A stretch of DNA of 64,000 nt, taken from the NCBI RefSeq assembly GCF_963576615.1, contig NC_088711.1, forward strand, positions 39,242,621 to 39,306,620, given 5' to 3'. Made by a program: the position numbers and the translations under genes. Each line of letters starts with the position of its first letter. The first letter of the stretch is position 1. Below the pieces are notes generated by a model, which did no database searches, was not told where the DNA came from, and worked only from the letters and a program-made list of their open reading frames with translations. This DNA comes from Watersipora subatra (taxonomy: Eukaryota > Bryozoa > Gymnolaemata > Cheilostomatida > Watersiporidae). Shown here piece by piece: positions 20,570 through 32,409 of the stretch.

Positions 20570-20815
20570 ACTTTTATTACCCGGGCAATGCCGGCCATTC
20601 ACCAAGTATATATATAAAGATAGCATCAGTACCCTTGGACTACAACATAATAGCCAATTATCTATTATTAGCTTTCAGTCAATTTCTGTAACAACCAATG
20701 TGTATTGTAGGCAAGTGGCGTTATGCCGAATTTTATTCTTCATTCTAATTGGCGATGAAATCGCTTGTTCGAGCAATAAGTTTAGTCCTCCAATTAGGAG
20801 GTAAGAAGTAGATAG
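20570..20815 (-). repeat. CCCGGC-head repeat fragment, inverted
   Basis: TTTTATTACCCGGGCAATGC is the reverse complement of the head found at 5484, 18777 and 32775. Its body is truncated or diverged. Confidence 0.5.
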
Positions 20816-21416
20816 CTTAGGATGTCGTCATATGACACACTTTTCTGTAAATGAACAATAAAGTGATTTCAATCAACACAAATCTACATAGAAATAACAT
20901 TAGGAAAAATAATGCTTCTAAACAGACAATATAGCCTAAATGTAGGGCAGTACCGTGTGACAATAAATATGTTACTATAAATATTCACATATTTATAGTA
21001 ACATCTCTCGGCGTTACTATTCATAGTAAAATAGATCCGTTATATTTTGATAAAATCATTACTAACTTTTACTCCTACTTCTCTAGGTGAATAATCTCTA
21101 AAGAAAATACCAAATATGTATTTTTAATCAATTTAACTTGATCTCGTCTTTCAATCACAAAATCTGAAAACTCATTTAAAAATATCCATGAGATTTTCGC
21201 TGTCTTTAACAAATCACCATCGTTGTGAGGAAATGCTACAATCTGCTACAAAAAAAATGAAAAATCACTGAAAAGCCAATGTTACATTTCACTTATTGTA
21301 CAATAGCATAGCTCGACAACAGATTATTGATGCTGGGACTATAAACAAAACCACATTCTAGATTATATAACAATCAGTTTAGTTAACAGCAATCTTATAC
21401 AGAAAAAGGTACTCGC
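20816..21416. other. Intron sequence, nothing recognised
   Basis: AT-rich intronic DNA of the OTULIN-like gene. Confidence 0.4.
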
Positions 21417-21689
21417 CTGGTCTAGTCCAGCATCATGTCCAACGCGATTCAGATGGTTTCTCAGCAGCAGAGGTACTGTCTCAGAAGTGTCCCTAGCAAA
21501 CAACAGCCAGACAAACACTGGCACTTCCTGTTCAGCAAGGTATGACTGGTGTAGCTCGTATGCTGTCACCAACATGAGTAGCTTTATACCCTCAAGTATG
21601 CAGAGCTCTTTCAGACTTCCTGTGTTTAAGATTTTAAACAACTGCCTTCTTCTCTCAACTGGGTCGTCCAGAATCTGTAGTGTGCGAGC
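21417..21689 (-). CDS. OTULIN-like deubiquitinase, exon 6
   Basis: 91 codons, phase 0 at both ends. The acceptor is TTTTTAACTTTTAG. It reads ARTLQILDDPVERRR, then ILEGIKLLMLVTAYELHQSY, then VPVFVWLLFARDTSE and LRNHLNRVGHDAGLDQ. These are the 'kfLmL..A.eL', 'LlFARDTS' and 'NHLN.VG..GGLeQ' blocks of OTULIN/FAM105 proteins. The donor is CAG|GCGAGT, a GC-AG intron, and the protein continues into VEMCLLGY of exon 7. Confidence 0.88.
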
Positions 21690-21839
21690 CTAAAAGTTAA
21701 AAAGAAATACTAAAACAACAATTAGTAATTATAGAGTTACACTATGTTAGAGAATTGTGAATGGATATTTCGCACAACATCAATAAAAGTATTTAATACT
21801 TTATATTATTGTGACAGGTGTATGATGGATAGTACGTAT
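21690..21839. other. Intron 5 sequence
   Basis: Nothing recognised. Confidence 0.4.
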
Positions 21840-21843
21840 TTAA

Positions 21844-23788
21844 AAATGTGGTTGCGTCAAAAATGTTGATTTAATGAAATTAAGACCAATAAAATGCTAA
21901 AACATCAGCTACAATTTGATGTCATTTTTGTCTTTATAGACCAACCATGTCCAAAGATATATGCGTTTGAATGAGGCCATCTTTTGAAAAGCTCAGATTT
22001 GAGCGAGTGTTTTATTCGTGACGTAACAAGTGATACATGTCAAAGGAGTCCACGAGCGATAAATATTTAAATCTCCTTTTTAGCCAATCATCAGCACAAA
22101 GTTTTTATATAGGTCATATTAAATTTGTCGCTCATAAAACGGGTTGTCTGTAATTTCGAAGATATTCGTTGTTAGGGATTTTACTCTATTACTAGTTAGT
22201 TACGCGAATCGACTAGTAGTAGATTCTAGTAGCTACCTGCATTGACATCGATATTTAATTAACTTTAATTAATTACATTCGACAATAAAATTGTAACAAT
22301 TTTATTGTTCGACAATAAAATTGTTACAATTCTATTGTCGAACAATAAAATTGTAACAATTCTAAATTCAGCGAAGGTGAATCAAAGTTTTCTGAGCGTC
22401 AGGTGATGAAAGATTGGGGTAGAAAGGTTATTGTTAGAGCTGACAGGCGTCAACAGCGTTATGCTGCAAAGAAAGATAGGAGAATGGAGGTAAATTTATC
22501 TTCAACTTTGAGTAATCCTTTACATATATTCTAAACTAACGGTAATAATTTTATAGTACTCATGAATACATCTATTAATAAGTAAAATTATAACTTTTTG
22601 CTATCACGAATAATCGTTTCAGAACTTTTTAATCGTTCCACAACTTTTTGTCGATTTACCTAGCTATAAAATTTGCTTAAAATTTTCTTTAGCATTTTAG
22701 CTACTAACTTAGATTTATGATTAGAATTTTTGTTCATTTCTCGCTTGTAGAAAGTGAGAAACATCGATTGATCAATGCTCATATTTAACTCTCAGAAACA
22801 AAGCTTCGGATTGTTGGCTTTGCGTATTTTTGCTTTTGTTAAACATTTATTCATTTGAAAATTATATTCGCAATCTATCTAACTCTCAAATTGAAAGCTT
22901 TTAGTAGATATGCATTAGAACGAAATATATATGAATGACATTTATTACATTTGTTTTATAGACTTTACAGAATGTTCATGCGGGTCACTAGGTGAGCAGT
23001 CACATGTTAAATGATTTCAAGGAAATTGAAATCAATTCGTTGAAATGGCCGAAATTGCGTTCACATTTTCGGTCAACTCATTAAACCATCTGTTTTGTAC
23101 TTGAAATAAATAATCGAATGTGACCAGTAAATTTTTTCTACAAATTGATATTGATAATGACCAGGTAACGTTGACTATACACGACTTTTTGAGATGCAGT
23201 CGGTTTCGCCATATATTCGAACATATTCTTTTCAAAGATGGCGGCGTGCTTATTTTGTTTAGTAGCTAGTTTCCAATGTGAGTAGCAACTGAGAACATAT
23301 GTGATACAAAGGCCGATGGAATAGGTTAACGACCTAATTACTGTAGACCAGCGGGATCGTAGACTGTACTCAGATGTTTACACAGCATTTCGAGGAAGCA
23401 AATATGACAGGTTTTTAATTTCTCATATTTGAGGCGTTCGAGAAATTGATAATAATGTATCTGTAGCTGGATTTAAAATTTTATTCTAGCCAACATGAGC
23501 AAATACAAAATAAACTATATGCCAATAGAGCTGCATAGGACTAGATTTTTATCCCAATAGCCGATGTAAATATGAGAAATCGAGACAGGTTGTCTCACTC
23601 GTTAAATCGTTTTGGGCAAGTCTGGGCATGTTTTTTGGTCTAAGCGTTTTTACCGGATCAAATTTTTATTTCTTTTAATCTTGAAATACCTTGATGATGA
23701 GATCGTCTAACACAACAAGAAACATCTCAACTGATAGACAAAAAAAGTTTTCTTTGAAAAGCAACTAAAATTTGACGCAATCACATCT
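21844..23788 (-). mobile_element. TTAA-target non-autonomous transposon, copy 2 (1,945 bp)
   Basis: Flanked by TTAA at 21840-21843 and 23789-23792. The ends AAATGTGGTTGCGTCAAAA... and ...TTTGACGCAATCACATCT are inverted repeats. It shares ends and several internal blocks with the copy at 27735-30034, in opposite orientation. It has no transposase frame. Near 22280-22365 it holds a cluster of AACAATAAAATTGT-type inverted repeats. TTAA duplications are known for piggyBac and Kolobok families; the ends do not decide between them. Confidence 0.8.
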
Positions 23789-23792
23789 TTAA

Positions 23793-24019
23793 AGAGAGCT
23801 ATCAGTACTTGCAGTGATATAAATATCAGTGTTTCCAAGCTGTCAGTCCACTTTGAATTTTGGTCACAAGAAATTGTACATATTACGATGTCATCACAAC
23901 AAAATAGTGAAAGGCATAACCTGCCAGCGTGATAAAATAAGAAAAGGTTTTTATGACATAATCCCAAAACCTTTGTTTCATACCAAAGAATGCCGTGAAA
24001 GCAAGAACAATGCAGGCTT
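23793..24019. other. Intron sequence
   Basis: Nothing recognised beyond the flank of the transposon. Confidence 0.4.
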
Positions 24020-24222
24020 AAAATGCTGCACAAGACAGAGTGTTCATAAGCCTCGGTACTAACATGTGATCACAAAACAGTGTTCGTAAGCCATGGCACA
24101 ATTGTACTAACATGTGATCACAAGACAGAGTGTTCATAAGCCTTGGTACTAGAGTACTAACAAGTGATCACAAGACAGAGTGTTTGTAAGTCTTGGTACT
24201 ACGTACTAACATGTGATACAAA
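24020..24222. repeat. About 60-bp tandem repeats next to a splice donor
   Basis: ACTAACATGTGATCACAA...CAGAGTGTT.TAAGCC.TGGTACTA recurs three to four times. The last unit overlaps the donor of exon 5, so each unit carries a GTTAGTAC donor-like sequence on the minus strand. Confidence 0.8.
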
Positions 24223-24345
24223 GAATTGTAGACAGAGAGAAAGCTGATGGTAGGAGGAGCTGTCTGTTGCAGCGTCAATCATACACTCGGGGAATACCCA
24301 TGAGTTGAAGAGTAGTGGGTCAGCGTGATACACAGCTTCTAGTCT
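24211..24345 (-). CDS. OTULIN-like deubiquitinase, exon 5
   Basis: 45 codons, phase 0 both sides. The acceptor CATGTTTTGTAG is followed by RLEAVYHADPLLFNSWVFPE and later YHQLSLCLQFFVSH. It lies between the catalytic Cys exon and the 'LLFARDTS' exon, where OTULIN-type proteins have a less conserved helical segment. The donor CAT|GTTAGT lies inside the tandem repeats, so the exact exon end is less sure than for the other exons. Confidence 0.7.
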
Positions 24346-24813
24346 CTACAAAACATGAGTGAACAAGGACATATAAGATGAGGGTGTTCAATGGGGAGAT
24401 TTGAAATAGGTACAGTCGCTTCTTCAGAGAAAGGAGCACTAATCATTGGAAAACAAGCTATAAAATAAGCTATATTTGCTAATCGACAGATATAGCCTCG
24501 GAATCTAAGCATAGCCAAGCTCATGCTACATTTTACTAACACTTGAGGGAGTTGAATGCTGAACACAGCTTCAACACAAGGTAGCGATTCATATCAGTTT
24601 ATCACCAACTATAAAACTGCTTTGTATACTCAAGTGACTTTATAAGTATATGCCTGCTAAGCAGCCGATCATGATATTATTTTAGAGAATAAATTAATTT
24701 GTTAAAAGCATAACCAATGTCACGAGACAAATAAATTTATTATGTAATAGACAAATGATTCACTTAAGCTTTTGGTGGTGTATTGAAATTACCCTTTTTA
24801 TACTACAGCGTTT
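24346..24813. other. Intron 4 sequence
   Basis: Nothing recognised. Confidence 0.4.
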
Positions 24814-24817
24814 TTAA

Positions 24818-25692
24818 AGGTTGACTTGCAACAAAATTCACATTACAGCTATTTGATATTAAAAGATTCACTATGTTTCACTCTGCTGTGTTGTAGGTGC
24901 GAAATATGTGGAAATGTGATTACAAGCTCCTAAACACTCAAAAACGAACAGTTAATCGCCGCCATCACAAAACCGCCGTAGATTAGAATCTCTTTCCAAA
25001 ATGGCTCAAATGGGAAGTAGTTGTACAAGATGGCTTCTGTTTACACTTTCACGCAACCTCATTCGTCGAAATATTGTCACAAATATACTTTACGCATTCA
25101 ATGAAATCATGTCTATTGTTCTTACACATCTGTTTTATCGTTATTGTAATGCTGTTACTTTCAGCACTGATATCTTATAACTTACCGTAAAAATTCTTCA
25201 ACTTTTTAACCTTAGCTCGAAGGAGTACATATCATTGTCTGATAATCATGACAAGCCTGTTGATCACATGTGATATTCAAAAATTGCTGCAGAAATTATT
25301 TGCGAAGTATTGAGTCACATGATCAGATTACGACTAGACGATTCGACCAAGTCGAAACAGAACTGTAAAGTAGCAACATCAATATTTGATATGGGCTCTT
25401 CGGTAAAACCCGAAGTGTTTGTCATAAACTAGTGCTACAAGAAGTTTTATATTGAGCCTTTTAGTGGCCTTTCAATTCACGTAAGAACATCACGTGACAA
25501 GAAGACAACCATATGTAATGACAACGTCAGAGAAATAAACTGATTCCAATCTACGGCAGCTTTTCGTTTTTGAGCTTTTTAGAACTTGTAATCACATTTC
25601 CACATATTTTGTACCTACAACACAGCAGAGTAAGACATGGTGAATCTTTTGATACCAAATAATTGTAATGTGAATTTTGTTGCAAGTCAACC
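24818..25692 (+). mobile_element. TTAA-target MITE with long inverted ends, copy 1
   Basis: The first and last ~150 bp are inverted repeats, starting AGGTTGACTTGCAACAAAAT. A TTAA stands directly before the left end, and CCTTAA marks the right end. The same ends and internal blocks, inverted, occur at 41407-42526. No coding capacity. It lies in an intron of the OTULIN-like gene. Confidence 0.8.
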
Positions 25693-25850
25693 TTAAAAAC
25701 TAGTGAAAACAAGACAGTTGTGAGCACAACTAGTCAACCAATCACGAGTCCTCACACAACCACAGAACACAACTAGTCAACCAATCATGAGCCCCCACAC
25801 AACAACAGCCACCTCCCTGCAGTTTACCAATGATAAGTAAGCATACTCAC
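25693..25850. other. Intron sequence with short direct repeat
   Basis: ACTAGTCAACCAATCA.GAG is present twice (about 25729 and 25773). Otherwise nothing. Confidence 0.5.
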
Positions 25851-25994
25851 TGGTATAGCATCCTTGAGCTCTATACCAGGTCTGATATGGTTGAGAACCA
25901 TAGAGCAATACGCAGCTCGTAGAGAACAGTAATTGTCTCCCCTGATTAGTGCCAATTGCTTGTACTGGTGTTGATTTATAACACAGCCATAACC
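25851..25994 (-). CDS. OTULIN-like deubiquitinase, exon 4 (catalytic Cys)
   Basis: 48 codons, phase 0 both ends, between ATCATTGCTTAG and a GTGAGT donor. It reads GYGCVINQHQYKQL, then LIRGDNYCSLRAAYC. RGDNYC.LRA is the OTULIN-type catalytic motif: the Asp contributes to the oxyanion hole and the Cys is the nucleophile. Known catalytically dead relatives (OTULINL/FAM105A) have lost this Cys, so retention here argues for activity, probably on Met1-linked ubiquitin as in OTULIN. The substrate preference is inferred from family only. Confidence 0.9.
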
Positions 25995-26306
25995 CTAAGC
26001 AATGATATACTTGATATATATATATATATATATATATGATTGTCAAAAATACGAAATGGCTTTTGAAACAATTAAACATAACCAGTGAAAAGGTCATCAA
26101 AAGGTAACTTCACCAGACTAATCAAATAAAAAGGAAGAGTTAATCAGATGATACAATATTACCAGCAGAGTGTTATCAGTTTCTTATGATTGGCCGGCTG
26201 ATCACCAGAGCAAATGTTTAAAAATGAGACCAGAACAAACTATTCTGACTCGACATAAAAATTATATTACAAACTTCCTAATAAAGATTGATTTACATAA
26301 TACACT
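25995..26306. other. Intron 3 sequence with short TA tract
   Basis: TA microsatellite near 26016-26037; otherwise nothing recognised. Confidence 0.5.
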
Positions 26307-26307
26307 A

Positions 26308-26936
26308 CAGAATGACATTATTCGATGGATTTAATACTTCGCGAGTTCGTGTACAGTCAATTCCGCGAATTATTAAAATCCGCGAATAATAAATTTTATT
26401 TTCAACACAAGGGAGAATAACTACTACCTCGAATTAAAAACTAGTCGCTAAGCCAAGTTAGTAACGTAGCTGAGTTCCATACGCTTTTAAAATCATCGTC
26501 GGGGCTTTGAGTAAAGCCCATTGCCAATGCATCACAGCTCTTTAAAAAATTATTCAAGGTTGTCACAAGTCATTCGGAATGGAGTCGTCATCGCAAAAAA
26601 TCTCTCCCGCAGTTCTTTACATTGCAAAAACTCATAACTGACCACAAGCTGTTGGTTCACCGATTCGTTGGTTCCAAATCGATGAATATTCAAGAAAACC
26701 TTTGGATGTAGCTAGAAACTTATAGCTTAGCATGATCAACATAAATTTCCCAGCTAAACAGAAACCTAAACATGTGGTATATGGACGTGAAGGTTTTACT
26801 GTATTGCTAGCTGCCTCCATGGACCAATTTATTCGCGAATGTGTTCATCCGCGAATAAATTAGTCCGCGAATATACATGGAAAGACAATTTTCGCGAAGT
26901 TTAACTCCGCGAATAATAGTATTCTGTAGGGTAATC
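26308..26936. mobile_element. TA-target MITE, 629 bp
   Basis: CAGAATG.CATTATTCG at the left and its inverted partner CGAATAATAGTATTCTG at the right, both flanked by TA. Both ends are full of CCGCGAATA-type short repeats. TA duplication fits the Tc1/mariner superfamily. No transposase. Confidence 0.65.
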
Positions 26937-27249
26937 GACGACAAAGGATTATCTGTGTGTGATGCCTCCGGTGTAGTGTTAGTTGCAAGGCTCACGCTAG
27001 TAATGGTTTTCGTAATGCCTCACATTTTGCCTCTAGAAGCATCAGAATTCATATTGAATGACCGTAACAGTTAATGCTACAATATGAAAATTAAACAGTC
27101 TAAAAAGCAGACTGGAGACATCATAGACATGGATAGTCGTCTGTCCTTGACTTTTATGCAAATAATGCCTGAATAGAAGAGTGTGATTACAAACAACAGA
27201 ATAGCCAATCAGCACTTGATATCCCTGTTTCCCCTACTTTCCTACTAAC

Positions 27250-27730
27250 CTTGCGGATGGCAGCTGCCTTCTCTGTTTTGCCTTTCCACTCTCGAGCTAC
27301 ATATCCCGCTATATCAACTAAGATTCCATCCCACACCAAAGACTCGCCTTCTTCGATACATGAGCAAATCGCATCTGTAGCATCCATGGACGACAGAGAG
27401 TCATAATTGTCCGAGGGAAGATTTGTTTCGATGGTAGAAACGATATTTAATGACTGACCATCATCAGCACCTTTCTCAGCCAGCTTTAGTGTCATGTGAC
27501 AATCCCCACCCTCATGCGAGACAACATGAGGCAAGCCATGGAATGATTTACTCTCGACGAGTTTTTTGTCTGCAAAGAAATCTGTTGGCCTTCCACTAGC
27601 AGGAGTAGGAGGGAGGGAAGACATTCTAGGCCCATCAGCCGCAGTCCTTAACTTCTGTAACAAATCAAAACCTTTATCGATATGGTCTTTCGGAAATCTT
27701 TCAACAAATGTTCCGATGAGATTTGAGAGC
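27250..27730 (-). CDS. OTULIN-like deubiquitinase, exon 3, 3' part (copy 1)
   Basis: On the minus strand the reading runs from the TTAA transposon edge: LSNLIGTFVERFPKD..DKGFDLLQ, then KLRTAADGPRMSSLPPTPAS, an acidic stretch, and finally VAREWKGKTEKAAAIRK before a GTTAGT donor. 'REW+G.T..A..iRKGY' is the block that directly precedes the catalytic Cys segment in OTULIN-type proteins, and exon 4 begins GY in the same phase. A second acceptor (GATTTGTTACAG, ending about 27652) could start a shortened exon at KLRTAADG, also in phase 0 with exon 2. The 5' half of this exon is separated from it by the 2.3-kb transposon. Confidence 0.75.
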
Positions 27731-27734
27731 TTAA

Positions 27735-30034
27735 AGATGTGGTTGCGTCAAATTTGAAATGATTTTAAAAGAAAGTATTTTTCTTTGTCTATCAGTTGAT
27801 ATGTTGTTTGTTGTGTTAGGCGATCTCAATGTCAAAATATTTGAAGATTAAAACCGAAAAAATTCGATCGCGGTAAAAATGCTCAGGCTAAAAAAACATG
27901 CCCAGACTTGCCCAAAGTGATGTAACGTGTGATACAACCTGTCTCTATCTCTCGTAATCACATCGGCTATTGTGATAAAATCCTAGTCCTACGCGGCTCT
28001 ATTGGCATATATTTTATCTTGTATTTGCTCATGTTGGCTAAAATACAATTTTAAATCCGGCTACAGATACATTATTACTAATGTCTCAAACCCCTCAAAC
28101 AAGGAAAATTAAAAATTTGTCATATTAGCTTCTTCTAAATGCTGTGTAAACATATTAGTACCGACTACCAATTCTACCGATCTACGGTAATTCTGTCAAG
28201 CAAACTATGTAGAAAAAGGTCTTTGTATCGGCACAGTTCCGTCGCTACCCGCACTAATGATGTCCATAGCCTATCGTGGGGAGGGGGCTGTACATCATTG
28301 CTCAAACCGAAAACTAGTTTCTTACCAAGTAAAATAAGCAAGCTGCGTTTTTGAAAAAATATATGTGGTGAAACCAACTACATCCCTAAAAGTCATGTAC
28401 ATTGTATAGTCGACTGTCAACGTTATCGTGGCATTATTGGTATCAATTTATAGAAAAAAATTCACTGGTCACATTTAATTAGTTGATTCAAGTTTTAAAC
28501 CAATGGTCGAGCTATGCAGAAACGCCTGTCCATGCAGTTCTGAACTGCACTTCATAAATCCATCTATCAGACAGGATTTCAGCCCAGGTGTCAACGGGGC
28601 TATGATGAATTCAATGTTCTGCAAATCATGTTTTACATTATCTTCAAATACTGTATATTATTGTATTATATAATTTTTATAAGCAAAAAAATTTTCATCT
28701 TATCATAAAGCTTTTATTAAAAATATCCACCCAAGTCGTGGCTACTCACATACATGTAGTTACAGCTCATACAATAGGGCAAATTCATTTACTGCAGCAA
28801 ACTCAAACAAAACAACATGGTTTATGCAGCACACATTCAAGTCTCTCTTTCCCATTTATGACAGTTTCCACACTGACAAAGCCGCTTCGGCTGGTGGGAC
28901 GACATAAACATCCTGTAATCAATAAAACAAATGCAATAAATATATATCATTCATAGATATTTCATTCTAACGCGTATCTACTGAAAGCTTTCATTTTGGG
29001 AGTTAGATAGATTGCGAGTGCAATTTTAAAAATGAATAAATGTTTAACAAAAGCATAAGTACGCCAAGCCAACGATTCGAAACTTTGGTTCTGGAATTGA
29101 TCAATTGATTTTCTTCACTTTCTACAAGTGAGAAGTGGACATCTAAAGTCCAATCATAAATCTAATTTACTAGCTAAAACTACCAGAGAAAATTTGAAGC
29201 ACATATAGCTAAGTGAAATGGTAAAAAATTATGAAACAATGAATGGTGATAGCAAAAAGTTATTATTCTATTAATTAGTAAATGTATTTGTGAGTACTAA
29301 AAGTATTACCTTTAGTATATTCATCAATCTAAGCCATTGTATTGCGAGATGCTATGGATTAAAAAGAAGCCGTCAAGAACTCACTGTGCGTCCTTATCTC
29401 GCACGCGCGCACAGGAAATTACATTATAACCTCAAACAGGGAAATATAATCTGAATGTAAACTCAACAGTATATCTATAGGAGACTCAAAGTAAAAGATA
29501 AGTTTACCTCCATTCTCCTATCTTCCTCCGTAGCACTTTAACCACCTGATGCTCAGAAAACTCGAACTCACCTTCGCAGTAACTTTACAGTAACTTTATA
29601 ATTCTGTTGTTCGTCGATAAAACGTGTCGATCGAGTAATTCATTAATGTAAAGATGTTAATTAATTTAGTAAATATTGATGTTCATGTGATTTAACAATA
29701 GAGTAAAATCCCTAAATTTGAGATCACGGACAACGCGTTTCACGAGTGATAACATTTAATACAACCTATATATAAAAATTTCATGCTGATGCTTGGCTAA
29801 TGAAGCGATCCTATATTATCACTCATTGACTCTTTTCAGATGTATCACTAGTTACGTCACGAATGAAGCACCCGCTGGAATGTGAGCTTTTTAAAAGATG
29901 GCCTCATTTAAATGCATATATCTCTGGACAGGATTGGTGTACAAAGACAAATATGACATCAAATTCTAGCTGATGTTTTAGCCTATTATTGGTCTTAATT
30001 TCATTAAATCAACCTTTTTGACGCAACCACATCT
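27735..30034 (+). mobile_element. TTAA-target non-autonomous transposon, copy 1 (2,300 bp), inside exon 3
   Basis: Flanked by TTAA at 27731-27734 and 30035-30038. The ends are AGATGTGGTTGCGTCAAA and its inverted partner. The sequence left and right of it joins into the intact exon reading known from the neighbouring exon copy (ACTG-TTAA-GCTCTC), which proves the insertion and its 4-bp target. No transposase frame is present, so it is non-autonomous. A piggyBac-like origin is suggested by TTAA only. Confidence 0.88.
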
Positions 30035-30038
30035 TTAA

Positions 30039-30176
30039 CAGTTGTTTCATGGCAGTCATAAAATTCCGATGTGTTCATATTCGACAGTCAATGAACACAA
30101 GCAAGATCTTGGGCTAGGTCTCGAGTGTTGAGCTGATTCAAGCCTCGATTTTGCTGAATGAGATCGATGGAGTTAT
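30039..30176 (-). pseudogene. OTULIN-like exon 3, 5' part of copy 1, broken
   Basis: About 85-90% identical to 30417-30553. In the frame set by the acceptor (TTAATAG at 30177-30183) it meets an early TGA where copy 2 has a Gly codon, and it also shows a 1-bp deletion and a second TGA. With the transposon at its end, this half cannot be read through. Confidence 0.75.
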
Positions 30177-30201
30177 CTATTAATGAGTTATTAGTTATCT
30201 A

Positions 30202-30553
30202 TTAGTTATCGAGGTCATGGAATGATTTACTCTTGATGAGTTTATTGTCTGCATAGAAATCTATTGGCTTTCCACTAGCAGGTGTGGGAGGGAGGGAAGA
30301 CATTCGAGGCCCATCAGCCGCCGTTCTTAATTTTCGTAACAAATCAAAACCTTTATCGATTATGGTCTTTAGGAAATCTTTCAACAACTGTTCCGATGAG
30401 ATTTGAGAGCTTAACAGTCGTTTCGTGGCTGTCATAAAATTCCGCTGTGATCATATTCGACAGTCGATGAACACAAGCAAGATCTTGGGCTAGGTCTCGA
30501 AGTGTTAAGCTGATTCCAGCCTCGATTTCGCTGAATGAGATCGATGGAACTAT
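30202..30553 (-). pseudogene. OTULIN-like exon 3, tandem partial copy 2 (no transposon)
   Basis: Acceptor TTTTGTGTTAATAG, then IVPSISFSEIEAGISLTLRD and LAQDLACVHRLSNMI, in phase 0 with exon 2. The TTAA site that carries the transposon in copy 1 is empty here. An extra A at about 30361 (CATAATCG against CATATCG) shifts the frame so that the exon meets a stop. The copy then breaks off after KSKSFHDL, before the REW block. The 5' half is the better preserved one of the two copies, the 3' half the worse. Confidence 0.75.
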
Positions 30554-31487
30554 CTATTAACACAAAATAAAATGAACTGTTCTATTTGGTGTTAGCGACT
30601 CGTCATTGCAATACCATTTCATAGGTGATCAGACTGGCCATGCCATTCAGGAGAAAGAGATTACAGTCAAACCTCAATTTATTATCAACTCTATTTCAAT
30701 ATATGTATGACATGAACTTTGAGAAAATATTTGTTAAGACGTACGATGTAATTTCTAACACAACGCTTCTGAGATTACATGAAACATTAAAATTTTATAA
30801 GAAAAAGTAAAAATAATAAAGAACATATAAATTAAGTTGGTTTAAACTATAACTAGTCTAAGTTATGCTGTGTATTTCATCACTCCCTCTATTGCCAAGC
30901 CTATGGCTGTCGTTGAAGTAAAATAACAACAATATATTTTCACTGATTAATTTTACACATAAATAATTTAATTTTAACATAAGTTTACAGAATGAATAGG
31001 CTTATCTGAGTACTATACGTGAGTAACTAAAGTAGTTACCATTGTTTTTGGGCTCAGGAAAGAATTAAATAAAATACATATTTTTACAAAAATATTTTGC
31101 CCTAGCGAGTGATGGTTTTGACATATGAAGAATATATTGAAATGAATTAACTTCTTTGGAGGTTTGTGCTTGATATAAGGCGGTATCTTCAGCAAGTTCT
31201 GTTTATGACCATTTTATCGTGTTGTGGATGATGAATGTGGTGAAGACTGCAGCAAGTGGGAGAAGTAAAATGTAAGGACTCTTGTTTTAAAAACTCCATT
31301 ATTAAAACAAGTTTTTCTGTCCGTAATGACACTAGCTCGAAATAAAAATTACAACATTGTTTTCAAATTCTTAGAGCATTGAAGAAGATTTTGTAAGTAA
31401 GTGAGAGTTCAGAGCATGTCGAAAGAAAGAATAAAGGAGTGAGGAGATAGGCAAGCATGAAGTGATGTAGTGTAAAGAACAAAAAGA
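30554..31487. other. Intron 2 sequence, nothing recognised
   Basis: AT-rich intronic DNA. Confidence 0.4.
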
Positions 31488-31489
31488 TA

Positions 31490-32409
31490 CAGTGCACCCT
31501 CAAGATGTGATTTTGATCCGTTCCAGGGTTGGCATCGTATGGTGAAAAAAATCGTATATAGGGGTTTAGAGACCATAGTATTTATATAATGCAAACATCC
31601 CCTGGTAAAAATTGTTAAAATTTTATATATAAGTGCTGTACATATTAAAAATTTGTCACAAAATAGTATGTTAACCTTTGTAACTATAGTTACCTACAGT
31701 AACTTTACTGTATTTAGTGGTTCTCATCTGCAATAAAATGTCACATTATAATGTACCGCAGTACATACGCAGTACATACCGTGGGAGTTCTCACCCTCAA
31801 GACAGACGTACGTATAACATAAACTTTATATTCACTTCAAATAAGTTTAGCTTACTAAACACACACTTAAAGCTAAGTTTTAATATGCACTTTTAACTAT
31901 TTTACTGAATTTAAACTTTTCATCACTAAAATTTTAGCACCAATTAGTTTTTGGCTTCATTTTTAATATAATTTTAATCGATGTCATTTAAACCTGTTTC
32001 AACCTAATTTGGCAAGAAAGCCCGAACGATGCTGTTTTTGTAATAGTGTATTTTTGTTAGCAGATTAAAAGAAGTTGTCTGACCACTAAACTGTTTGAAG
32101 GGATCGCAACTTTGCTACAGGTTTTAAATATTACTGTTTTACACGTGAGAATCGCTGAACTGAGAGAAAACAGTCATCGTGTCTCTTTCAGGTGCTGTGA
32201 AAATACTTTCGACAAACAGCGTTTCGGTGTCCTGTTATTTGGAAGTACATAATAACCACACTGACTGCCAAAATTGAACTCAGGCTAAAATTTTGGTGAA
32301 TTCATATGGTGAAATAATATGCGTATCGTGAGGTGAAAAAATCATCCCGTTCCACTTCGTAAGGTGAAAAAATAGTATATCAGGGTAATCGTATCCCGAG
32401 GGTGCACTG
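31490..32409. mobile_element. TA-target MITE (CAGTGCACCCTC ends), 920 bp
   Basis: CAGTGCACCCTC at the left and GAGGGTGCACTG at the right, flanked by TA on both sides (31488-31489 and 32410-32411). The inner ends share GGTGAAAAAAT.GTATA motifs. A diverged fragment of the same end occurs at about 41230-41290. Ends of this form are known from the Tc1/mariner-pogo group. Confidence 0.8.
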
